In this document: positions 22,701-33,600 of the stretch, piece after piece
Layout of the letters: every line of letters begins with the position of its first letter
Position numbering within the stretch: position 1 is the first letter of the stretch
Assembly: GCA_000708835.1 (NCBI GenBank)
Contig: DF237097.1
Span: forward strand, 1-64,000
Direction: 5' to 3'
Length of the DNA stretch: 64,000 nt
DNA from: Klebsormidium nitens
Lineage: Eukaryota; Streptophyta; Klebsormidiophyceae; Klebsormidiales; Klebsormidiaceae
Made by a program: the position numbers and the translations under genes
Notes under the pieces: generated by a model
Seen by the model: only the letters and a program-made list of their open reading frames with translations
What the model was told of the DNA's origin: nothing
The model's database searches: none

Positions 22701-25700
22701 GAACCGGACGCCTCCAGTAGTATCAAAGAACTAGATGCGGAAGAGGATGAGAGGATCGCGCAGGATGAGCAGTCGGTCGCACAGCGCTTGAAAGAGACTG
22801 TGGCGTTGGAGAATTGGGGTTGGAAAAAGGGGCGGAGGAGGGAGGAAAAGGAGGGGCTTCCGGGGGCAGACGAAGCGGACCGGCCGGAAGGTGAGCAGAA
22901 CCGGAACGGGTGGGAGAGGGTCGTGCTTGCGAGCTAACGTTCCTCATTACTTTGCGTGCGTCCGAGTTAGGCTTGCTTGCCTCAGGAAGGTTTGAGGAAA
23001 AGAATTCACGTTTGGATGTGAGGCGTCTCGTGCCTTGCGAACGAACGCGCATTGAGCCCTGTCCTCGCAAAACAATTTCAAACCGTTAGGTGGGAGGTCG
23101 CCACGTGGCATTTCTCTTGAAGCTTCAAGTTTTTCTAAGTAAACTAACAGATTCTGATGGAGTAACTAACTAACTAACAACACGACAAAGGCTCGACTTG
23201 ATGTGCCCTCATCCCGAAACACCAGTCACAGCGACCGCTCATTGTTTGCGTCATACACTGACGAGACGACAACAGGCCTGATTTGCTCATGCTGAAATGG
23301 TCTTACCTTCTTGCAAAGCACTAAAGACATCCAGCCTTTGCAGAAGGCTCTGCTGGAGGCTCCACCTCGAGGGAAGCGGAAACAAAAGGGGAAACGGAAA
23401 CGGAAACGGCAACGGCAACGAAAACGGAGAGAGACACAGGCGGAGCCCTGCTGGGTCGGATCCGCTCGCTCGAGCAGAGCCTCGCCTCGACGAGGGAAGC
23501 GCTGCAGCACGATAGGTGCGTGCGCGTTCCTCTCTTCTCGCTTCCTTGCAAAACGGGGTCTGTTTTCGGTTTCACCACTCGCATTACCGCTAGAAAGCCG
23601 GCCCCCACGCCTGTAAGCGATCCCACGTGATGCACTTCTACTTGAAGGTTTGAATTGCAAAGAGAACCCTCTTCATACAGAAAGTTGCAAGGAACAAGGT
23701 ACCGGGAACAACGACGGGAGAGTTGATTGTTTAAATGAAGACAAGGCGTCGAAAAGCGGGAAAGCCGCTGCAGTCGCCCCGGGTCTTGTATCGTTCAACA
23801 TCGAGGAGCTCGTATCTCGGCTCGGCTAAGGAGTATGGTTTCGAAAGAACGTTCAGTGCTTGCAACTTTCTTGAGCTACCTCCTTTTTTTGTGCTCGACT
23901 GACAAAGAGTTGACCGTGATCATGCTTATTTGTCTGTGCGCGGGGCACGAGCTTTTAGGTCAAAATCCGGCTTCAGGCGTCCTTGGTGGTTGCAAGTTCT
24001 CGGTATCGACCCGCGAAAGGGAAGCCGACGTTATAGCATTTTCAGAGTCGCCTCAGCCAGCTTCAAAGGTAGACGATCACCCATCGACGCCCACTTTGAG
24101 TCCCCCAGGTTGGACCAAGAAACGCGACACAACTTTTGTTTACAGTACCTACAGAACGTCCAGACGCTCCACCAACAGTCTGTGACGTCGTGCGCGTGCA
24201 GGGAGGCTTTGGTCGGAAACCGGGAGTTTCTACGGGAAATGCGCTTGTCGACGTTGGACGAGCTCAGCCAGGTGAGACCACGCGTCCGTAATCGAGGTCG
24301 AATCCCGTCCGCAACCGCCTTTGGGACCCGTCCGTAAGTGAGGTCGGGACCCGTCCGAAGCCGCGCATGCCACCCCGTCAAAAACACCGCAGTACAGAGG
24401 TTCTCCGAACAGGTGTTTTGCCGACTCTAGGTCGATCCCTCCTATTCTTTCATACCGACTCCAGATAGATTCCTCCCTTCGTTTCATATTCAGAATGTAT
24501 GAGCTTCCATTTGGGGGTAGAAATTTGCAATCACCAGATACGTCCAAAGTTTGTCACAAAGTGCGGTCCGTCCAGGATCATTGAGTCTGTCCGGGAAGGT
24601 TGCCCCGGAACGGTTCAAGAAGACGTTCGAAGTCAGCCCCTGAGGTCAAGAGATCCCGTCAAAACGGGTTGCGAACCTGTATCCTTAGTGCTGAGATGCG
24701 TTGGGTTTTGGTGACATGCACTAGTCCACAAACGAGGACTCTGGCAAGAGAAGTAGTTAGGATCAAATAGTCCATACAATGACTAGGAGCGGTTTCGGTT
24801 CGTTGATCAGTCGCATCCTATGCGAAAGTTGAAGAGCCGTCTGCTCGACCAGCACTAGCCTTTGTATTTCAAGATTTTGCTTGACGTAGTTTATTCGTGG
24901 CACATCAAGACTATCATGAATAAACTCTTAAGATCCACCTGAACGACGTTCCTTAGGGTTGAGGTTTTTCGAAAACTAAGAGTATTGAAACGTGTGTCTA
25001 TAAGAATGGGCAAGAATGTTTGAGTAAGTATTGTTGAAAAGTGAGCTAAAAAACGTCGCTCCTGTTGACCGGCTCAGGTGAGCGACTCGCCCAGGTTCTG
25101 CAAAAGATGAGATGGCGCTTTGAAGTCCAAACCTGAGCTGACCTTTCTTTTGAAACGCAAAGAGTATCTAGACAAATCCTCCACGAATTGATCAGTGGAC
25201 TGCCTTGCGCCGACGTTCATGTGAGCGACTCGCTCGAAACTGTTACGAGGATACAAACGACCTTCCCGGTTTTTAGTAGCGAAGTTTCCTGAAGTCATTT
25301 CTCCTTGGGACCAAGAGGATTAGACTTTCTGTCTAGGCTCGTGGATCGCAAACCTTTTTCGCATCTCTTGCGACTCGGTCGAGTCCGTAATGATGCGATG
25401 ACGCTTTGAGGACCAAGCTACCGGGAACCGTGTTCTGAATATCATCTCTCTCTCTTTTTGTTGAACGGAAGAGCAAGAGTGGTTTGCATTCCCTAAAAAG
25501 GGAGCTAAGCGGAGATTCTCATGTGCGCCCTCAGGTGAGCGACTCGCTCGAGTTCCGCGAGGACGAGATGGCCCTTTCAAAGCCAATTTACTTGGAACTC
25601 TGCTCTGATTACCATCTCAAATTTCCCTTCTTGAAGAGTGGTTTGAGCTAAGCAGATTCTTTCGATGTGCGCCCTCAGGTGAGCGACTCGCTCGAGTTCC

Positions 25701-27134
25701 GCGAGGACGAGATGGCGCGCACCGCACGCAACCTGCGGCGCACGCAGGCCGAGATGCGCGCGCTCGCGGGGAGCATGGCGAGCGGGAGCCTCGGCGGGCC
25801 CGAGGCCGTGGACGCGATCCTGGCCGGCCCGGGAAATCCGGCGGGGAACCCGGAAGGAGTACCCGTCCAGCGGCGGATGGTGCGCGTGGTGTGGCCGCAC
25901 GAGGGGCGGGAGGTGGAGCTGGCGGGGTCGTTCGATGGTTGGGAGGGGAAGGTTAGGGATGACCCGGTTTTGGAATGAACCTGTTGTGATGTTGCTTTTA
26001 CTGGTGCGCTTTTGCTGTTTGCCAGGCCGACGTGGGCTTCGCAGGCGAGATTCACACGAGGCTCTGAGCTGCACAGGCGTGTGACGTGTGCTGATGACGT
26101 CACAAGTCGTTGCTAAGATCTCGACAACTTCTGGCCATGACGCCACCGACTCTAAACTACAAACGGCAGCAAGTTTGTGCTCTGAATGTCACATCCTCGC
26201 TTACGGAACTGCCTTCTTTTCGCTCGCTCGTCAATGAACGTTCTGGACAGAACAACACGGCGCTTTTTCTTACGCATTGCGAGATCCGCTTATGTCTGTA
26301 CTTCTCTCTGCCGCCTTCTGGATATCTTGTCCCCCAGACTTCTTCACAGTCCGAAGAAGATCGCTCGCGAACATATGATATGCTGTCGGCCATACATTCC
26401 TTCGCCGGCAAAGCAGACTAAACGCGCGCAGCAACGTCCCCCATTGACTTGAAGCAGCCGACCGGTATTCATTACTTGCCCAAGAGCTGTCTAAAAGTCG
26501 GCTCCTCACGTCCGCCGTTTGCAGGTGAAGATGGAAATGTCGAACGCCGGAGTCCATATAGCCACGCTCAAGCTCCCCCCCGGACGATACGAGGTATGTA
26601 ACCCGGTGCTATACGCTATTGGCCTTCAAATTTAGCAACCCATCGATAGCGACGTCCAAAAAAATTCTCCACGTTCCGCTTTCCAAAGCCCGACCTAGTG
26701 ACTTCGTTATGTCTGAGATGAGTCGTTGAGCCTTTCGCAGCCACTCAATAGACTTTGCCATCTGGCTTGGTGTTGAGGGATGAGTCCGCGGCGCACGTAC
26801 TTAGAATCGCACTTTGGTGGTTGGGTCTGGGTCACCCTGAGTTCGTACTTCAGTCTTCTCTTCTTCGTAGATTCATGGCCGCTTGGTAACTGGCAGTGGA
26901 ACCACCACAGTCGGCTGCAAAAATGCAGGCGTTTCTTTTTCGATGTTGGGATTGGTTCGCGCAACCACCGTGCTTCTTTGCTCATGCGGACAACCTCAAA
27001 TGCAATGTCGCCCCTCTAACGTGCACGTGTCTTTGCAGATCAAGTTCATCGTCGACGGCGTTTGGAGAGTTGACGCGCAACGCCTCATCACTTACGAAGA
27101 TAACAACGAGAATAATGTACTGCAGGTAGTCTGA
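19759..27134 (+). CDS. PTST: PTST2/PTST3-like plastid protein with C-terminal CBM48 (starch granule initiation)
   Basis: Exons 19759-21548, 22005-22251, 22569-22890, 23344-23515, 24202-24271, 25679-25951, 26525-26593 and 27039-27134 join in frame to 1012 residues. After a transit-like N-terminus, residues 123-172 carry the first PTST-type repeat (FPSKQDLIDAGRLDL, then RGGWLAVGW). Exon 2 has a second one (IPSRRQLIAIRRWDIM, then QGGFQQVAERLG). Exons 4-6 encode helical, coiled-coil-like sequence (RIRSLEQSLASTREAL, LEFREDEMARTARNL). Residues from about 935 form a CBM48 starch-binding module: VVWPHEGREVELAGSFDGW, PGRYEIKFIVDG, then ENNVLQVV at the end. Plant PTST2/3 bring maltooligosaccharides to starch synthase 4 to start granules. 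This protein is much longer than the usual 500-600 residues because exon 1 encodes roughly 400 residues of acidic, low-complexity linker. A GAAACG microsatellite encodes Glu-Thr and Ala-Thr repeats in exon 4. Confidence 0.88.
24272..24380. repeat. Short direct repeats after the donor of PTST intron 5
   Basis: Immediately after the exon 5 donor, the word CCCGTCCG, usually preceded by GAGGTCG or GGGA, recurs three times within about 100 bp in one orientation. It looks like a decayed minisatellite with a unit of roughly 25-40 bp. No function can be read. Confidence 0.5.
25070..25690 (+). repeat. Five-copy tandem array of the PTST exon 6 acceptor region
   Basis: The word GCGACTCG begins at 25082, 25225, 25370, 25539 and 25683, giving spacings of 143, 145, 169 and 144 bp. 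Around it each copy keeps parts of a unit that reads intron end, CAG, GTGAGCGACTCGCTCGAG and following exon bases. The last copy is the real start of exon 6. The fourth copy is nearly identical to it for more than 40 bp, while the first three are more decayed. The first, fourth and fifth copies keep CAG directly followed by GTGAGC, so they present both an acceptor and a donor-like site. Confidence 0.85.
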
Positions 27135-28479
27135 GGCGAGTGTCAATGACAATTGGTTCGGGTCTAGTGAGGCAATCTTTGGTAAGTAGCAACCGTCGAT
27201 TGGGCCATTTACTTTGTCCTCACCAGATTTAGCCGAATGCATGAGCTTCACTGAAGGACGACATGTCCCGCTGTTTGCTATCAAGTGCTTTGAAAGCGCA
27301 AGCAGAATATGAAAGGAAGCTCGCCTATGATATGTAGATTCTTTGGATTTGCATTGTCAACCATGATGTATCACCAGCATATGATTTGTGAAGCGAGTAT
27401 TGCATGTGACATCCCTGCCCGTGCACCGATAACGATACCAATGTAACTTAACGACAAAAAAGGGGTGTTCTTTTTTAGAAATGCCACAGCCATGGCCAAA
27501 TGCACATAGGCCATCCTCTTCTGAGGCAGACGTGCATGCATGGGAATAATGTTCCCAAACCGATGCTCATTGATCCAATGAGCATGCATGGCATAGCAAG
27601 GAACCCCCTTTGCATCGACTCTGGCCGTGGGTGGTTGGTTCGTTCGCCTGTTGTGGAATTGTCAGTATGTATTTTTCTTTGCAAGTACTATGGTAGGTGT
27701 GAAATGGCGAGTCGATATATGGCAATCGCTTATACAATCATGTACTAATCTTCTGTTCTTTCATTAAAGGACCTAGTTCCAGAGATGTGTTGTAAATCCT
27801 TCCGGTATGTATGCATTTATGCTTTTTGACTCATAGGCATCTCAAAAGTTCAATCAGTTAGCTCCTCAATCAGTTTGCTCCTCGACCCTAGCATGCGCAG
27901 CATACGTTGCATGCTACATTTCAATACGCTCACTCATAATAGCCCTTTAGCTTTTACGAAACTAATCCAGTGGGAGTCTAAAGACAATTTATTTCCTCAG
28001 CCAGAAGAAATGTCACTTGAAAGAGGTGAATTACTGCATGTTCTTCTGCACCGAGGCGGGGTGCGCCGCCGGATCGAGCAATGCGCGTTGCGGCACGACG
28101 AGAAGCATTGAGTTGGTTTAAAAAAGATAAATTCAGGGAAATAAATTGCAAACATGATATTATCTGTTCAGCTTTGACGGTGCGCAAGAAGCCGGCAGAA
28201 GCCCTTCAGAAGCCTCGGATGGGCCCTGGACGGGCCTTGGACGCCCAAAACCTCTAACAACAATGGCTGGCGCCGGAGGCATCATTTTGAAATGTGCGGA
28301 TATCAAATTCTCGCACTTAGGACTCGAGCCATCTTTTTATCTTTCTCATAATATTGATCGACAGCAAAGCCCCCTGCAGCTAGCTACCACTAACTTACCA
28401 CTAAGCTGTACCGTGACTGTCTCGGTCTGTAAGAGATTGTAACGCTAATAAAACTCTCGTAACGTCAACAGAATCCAGA

Positions 28480-30060
28480 TTCGACGATACGTCCGTCCAA
28501 CACGGAGAAGACGTTACACTGCACGTACAAACATACGTGATAGGTACCTGACACACTCCGGGCATCCGCTGGACCGGGACGTCGAGCCTCCGACCGGCCT
28601 GTTTAGGGAGCGGACAAAATAGGTACCTACGACTCCACTTTCTTATACCTATACGAAACCCACCCCGCTGAATGAATCTGCCAGTGCGAAGTCCCCACTC
28701 CCCAGTGCCCTAGAGGCTGGGGCCACGCCGCACCCACATGCGAGTACGCCGTACGGTACCTGGGTATGGTTAGTCAAGAGAGGCCGTCGAGTCCTCGGAG
28801 GACGTCGTCACGAAACCGCACCCCGGCCTACGCTGTCAATTCGTCTCAACAAGATACTGACCACGTGAATCCGACCACGAATTCAATTTAACACGAGTTT
28901 AAAATGTCCTACCGGGTACTAGTGATGGAACTCCGGGCCGGGGATCAGTTCACCAGGCTGGACCGTACAGTTCAGATTGCGAACTGTACACTTCAGTTAG
29001 GAGAGTACCCGTACCTACCTCACGCGATGCGCTGACACCACCTGATCTATCGGCCGCATCAGGATAGGTATCGGAGGACCGAAATCAACGCACGTGCCTG
29101 GGCCGGGCTGATTGAGCGAATTAATTGCAGAGAATAAACGTTCCGACTCCCGGTAAAAGCTATTACCTAGTACTGCTAGTCCAGACTCCGTAGCAGTCGC
29201 TTTGCCGCCAACATCCATAACCATAAACTTTAATATTAATATGGATCTAATAGTAATAACGAAGAGGAATCCTCTGGTTAACCAACACTAAAACCCTAAG
29301 CACTAAATGACTCGCTCCGTCCAGGTCCAGGCCCAGATTTGCCCGGGGGCGCCTCTGCGCCCCGGCCCTCCGCCCGAGAGCGCAGGATAATTCCCGAGGG
29401 GCGCTCCGCACGCCCCGCGCCCGCACCTCTGGTACATAGGTACGACCAAACTCAAGTAAACATGTCGCAATGGTCTCATGTCGCAATTGGAGGCCGGAAA
29501 TCGTGTCGCAGCGAACGTACCGAGACTTATGATTTCACAAGAGCCAGAATTTAGAAAGCGGCAAGCCCGAGTGGTTTCGACTACCGGTAGGTACCTATCC
29601 AGCAGCCGGGTAACCGGGCGGGGTGTACCGTGTGCCACTCCCTTGCCTCCTAAGGGGCTTGTCTCATAAGGTTCACAACCGGGAGACGGGAAAGGTTAGC
29701 TTGGTGGTTAGGGTGGGTAGGGGTGCGGAGCGCGTAAGAGTTTGGGTTAGGGTTTTGAGTTGAGATGCCCGGCGCTGTGAAGCTAAAGAGACAAGCCCCT
29801 TAGGAGACAAGGGAGTTGCCAGTACCCCGGCCGTAGTGACAAGGCTAGGGCCTAAAACTGATGCGCAAAACCCGGTACGTATAGGTATTATCCATTGATC
29901 AGCATACCGTACTGGCAGGCTGAAAGCCTGAAACCTGGGGACTTGCATGAGTGATACCGTATCCCGGGCCGGGGCCCGACCGCCCGGGTCTGGTTGGCGA
30001 TACCGGTACCTACTACCTAGGTACCTGCAGTATTGTCAGGCTAGACCCCAAAGTTAGTAA
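28480..30060. other. Compositional island rich in GGTACC and TAGGTACCTA-type palindromes
   Basis: GGTACC or close variants appear at about 28540, 28620, 28756, 29590 and 29998-30030, with many further GTACC, CGTAC and GGTAC words between. The rightmost cluster reads ACCGGTACCTAC then CCTAGGTACCTG. Two short telomere-like words also occur (AAAACCCTAAG near 29290 and GGGTTAGGGTTTT near 29742). No coding sequence was found. Origin unknown. Confidence 0.45.
29615..29840. repeat. Fold-back element with ~29-bp near-perfect arms
   Basis: Arm 29637-29665 and arm 29788-29816 are reverse complements with one mismatch; the core is GAGACAAGCCCCTTAGGAG. Pairing continues weakly outward for another 20 bp or so. 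The 122-bp spacer is G-rich and contains GGGTTAGGG. It could be a small fold-back transposon or a structured transcript; no target-site duplication was identified. Confidence 0.6.
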
Positions 30061-30605
30061 GAGGCAAATTTCATAGTTGTCCCGAGTCCAGCGTGACGCG
30101 TTAGCGGCGTCACGGTTGATCGACAGTTTCAACTTTTCAACGTCAGTGCTGCTGCAGTGTCATTGGAATGATGCCGCTACGTAGTTGGTTGTGTTGACAC
30201 CAGACATGAATCGGTCACCTGACACCCATGTGAATCTAAGATTCAGAAAGCATGATGTGGACATCGTCACATGATCACCTCATGCAAACTTTGCTGAGTT
30301 GCTGAGTTTGCATGAGGAAGCAGCTGAGCTCGCTGCTCCACTGGTTTTGCAGGGGTACCATGTTTCAGTTTCAATACTCGGTGCTCGCAGCTATTAGTAT
30401 GTAGGTAGTGAGCAACCTTCGATATGTGAATACGTGCTGATCGACCTTTACCGTGCCATGGTTTCACCTCAAAGGGGCCTTCCTCAACCTGCCAAAAGTA
30501 CATGGAAAACTCGTTGGATAGATAGAGGATCTGTTCGGTCCCGTGCACAAGCTTCTTCGCGGTCTCATTTCATCTGTTGGAGGCCGCCATTTTGATGGTG
30601 ATGCC

Positions 30606-33600
30606 ATGGAGCAACCGTCTGAGCTGTCACAGCTTCCGGGGGAGCTTCTTCTGAAGGCAAGTGCTCCTGTTCTACTCATGTTGAATGCTTCATTCTCCGG
30701 CTTGCATGTTGACTTGCCGTTGCGAGTTGCACAATTAAAGCACCTTCACCCTTGCGCAAGCATGCCAAATTGCCAGGCAGAATGGAGCCAACTTATCACA
30801 TCTTTGGTGGCACTCTGAGAGCAGCGATATCTGTGATGTGGATTGCCAACTCACTCAAAGTCGCATTAGCTGGCAGCTTTAGGGTGGGATCGTAGTGCCT
30901 GAATCATGCAAAGTATATCTTTTGCTTCGATCACATATCAATTTGAAAAACATGAAAGACTGTGAAATGATTTCTTTCATTCACTGTAAGAAATGACTGG
31001 CATTTCATATCTGTATGAAACGCTCTTCATGACTGGCATGAGGAGCTCGTGACTGGCACATTGCTTTTTGTAAGATATGACCACAGTACAGGACTTGGAC
31101 CTGCCAAGAACTCTAGTGTTGGTTGGTCTGGTAGAGATTCAAATCCTCAAGGACTTTTGGCCGACGCCATTTAGCACCTTCGTTGATTCCTGGTGCAGGT
31201 TTGTTTAATAGAGCTGGCTAAAGACTTGTTTAAGATATCAGGATATAATCTGAAACTGGCTCCTATTGTGAGCCCTGGCGCCTAAAATCTCCACGAGTTC
31301 TCAGAGGAGGTTATGCAGTGTCAAGGGAACCTCTCAAGGGAGTCACATCAATTCAAAAGGGCATTGGACGAAGCTCTTTTGCATAATGAGGGATCCCTCC
31401 CCCCCAGAATGTGGCAAGGTCAACACAAAAGAGGCTGTGGTATAAGTTTCGCTGTCCCGGTGCTTCTAATTGGTTGTCTTCGTGAGCATTGTCTGACTTG
31501 CCAGTGTCGAACTCCAAGACTTCTTGAAGTTCAGGTCATTGCCAAGTCCTTGAGCCTCTGATTTGGCTTGCATTGAGATTGGCCTCCAAACTGACCTGAA
31601 GCCTAAGGTTGACCTAGCCACCCTGTGGCTGCCTTGCAGATATTCCAAGGGCTGGGACTGCACGACTTGCTGACTGTATCTCAGGTCTGCAAGGCCTGGC
31701 ACTTGTTAAGCTCCTCAGACTTACTCTGGCGGCCTGTGTGCTCTCAAACCTGGGCCCTGTGGGACACTCGCTTCCCAGACCCTGCCAGCCACTCTGAAAC
31801 AGCAGGTAAGCTTAGCAGGACCCCTTGGTTGAAATTGCAGGTCTTACCCTCTGTCCTGGGGTTCTGGAACTCGTTTGCTGCTATTCACTTGTATGACCTT
31901 AACAGAGGCTGCAATGATTCAATCGTGATGCCACTGACAGTCCCCAAACCTCGCACCAACTCCCAACTCAACTCCTATGATATGCTGTCCTCTAGCAGGC
32001 ACATTTCCTGAATGTCTAGGACCGGATGTGTCAGGAACGTCAGAAGCCTTTAACGTTAACAAACCAATCAATGATTCAGATTAACGCATCAACTGCTGTT
32101 GGTTGCTCTCACAGGCGAGGCTTCCCGTGTATGGAGTCGCGTCTGTCAGGATCGGTGGAAGCTGGACGTGGAATGTCGTCACCTTGTTTCCGAGATGTGC
32201 TGGCCGCTCCGGCAGGCAACCGCTTTGCGCCGCCTCGTCGAGCTGAACGTTTTAATCCTAGAAGTGAGGCCTGTCTTTCCTTCCCCCTTAGGTAACTATG
32301 CTTTCAACCTCCTTGTCCAGCTTTCCTCATTCCCTGCTTTTTGGTCAGGTTTACGTTGTTTTCAGCACAATGCACGCAACTACTGGAAGTGAGCTGCGTG
32401 TTCTTCCCCCATGGACCAACATTTGATTACAAGGCAAAGGCGATTGTCGAGGAAGGGTGGGGTCTCTCCTCCATGATGTTGTGTGGGGGTAACTTGAGGG
32501 GTCAATCTAACCAAAAACTCAGGAAGTACTGGCATCAGTCAAGGGCATAGCAGCAACTTGGGCAGGGCAACTTGAGCAAAGTTATCAGTGAATGATGCCG
32601 TATGTTAGTATTGTGATCGCTGGAGTCACCGTCAGCTGGTTAGCCTTCCCTCTAAATTCACATTGGCACTCTGCGTGCCAGAAGGCCCCTGGCATCCCAA
32701 CCATAGCATACCAATTTCTGGTGGCGCAATATCTTACCCAGTTCTCATTTCTTTCGAGAACTGCTTTCAAGCCCCAGATGATTCCAAGACTTCTTTCGAG
32801 AACTGCTTTCAAGCCCCAGATGATTCCAAGACTTGAATTGACAACGCCAATCTTGCAACAGGTTGCGCAATTCTGTCAGTATGAGTGCCTCTGCAAAAGT
32901 TCTTTCAAATGTTTAGACTTATGGTTGAAAGAATCCTCATCTCGTTCGGTGGGCCATTTTCTGCAGAGGCCTGACACCAATCTTCATCTGAATCATTCAG
33001 AAAGTGTAGAAATATACCTAGCATTTCATTACCGGCCAAGCTTGAAGGTCTTCTGGGAAAAAATCCTGAACAGTCAAACCAACTTGAAAGGTAAGAGAGT
33101 CTTGTCTTTCATTCTCATTCCAGTGTCGCCAAAGGTGCAGCATCTGGCAGGTGTTTGAGACCTCTTGGAAATTGGTGAAGCTCAACCTAGAGGATTCAAA
33201 GTCCATAAACAGCATTGGTAGTAAAAAAAGTTTCTCAAATGATCGTTTTCCTTGGTTCGTCAGGAGGTACAAAGGCTGGCCAATCGCTCAGAACCCTTGC
33301 AAGCTGGCACCCGCTACTTTGCTCGGGAGGCGCTCCAGCGGCTCCAAAATCATTTGACGGTCCAAGAGATGAGTAGCTTAGTGGCGCTCCCTGCAAACCA
33401 GGTTCGTTAGAAGGCCGTCGTGGTCGCCATGAATTGAAGACTCGACTTTGTGGTCTGTGCGTACACCTACATCAGTGGTTCACACATGCACCCATCTTTC
33501 TGACGTCAACATTTGGGACGTGTCTTGCTTTTGATTGAAGTTTCCACCTACCTTGGCAGCGGTTAACACAGGATGTTAGAATCGTGCTTTTCCTCAGTCC

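Larger units (their letters stand above)
27135..30605. other. Largest gene-free region, partly of unusual composition
   Basis: About 3.5 kb between the PTST-like and FBXO21-like genes. The left part (27135-28350) looks like ordinary intergenic DNA with several palindromes near 27541-27600. From about 28480 to 30060 the sequence changes character: it is rich in GGTACC, GTAC and CpG words and includes a fold-back repeat. Its left half lacks open frames of 60 codons or more. I find no gene, terminal repeat pair or RNA gene that explains it. Confidence 0.5.

Noticed and set aside
25679-25684. GTGAGC at the start of PTST exon 6 as a splice donor
   Set aside because: It matches a donor perfectly, but the following sequence encodes the conserved coiled-coil and CBM48 start in frame, so it must be exonic in the main transcript.
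25070-25690. CRISPR-like array, considered because of regular ~144-bp spacing
   Set aside because: Copies are diverged, contain exon sequence, and lie in a eukaryotic intron; no short identical repeats with unique spacers.
29280-29760. Interstitial telomere (TTTAGGG-type words)
   Set aside because: Only isolated single or double words are present, not an array.
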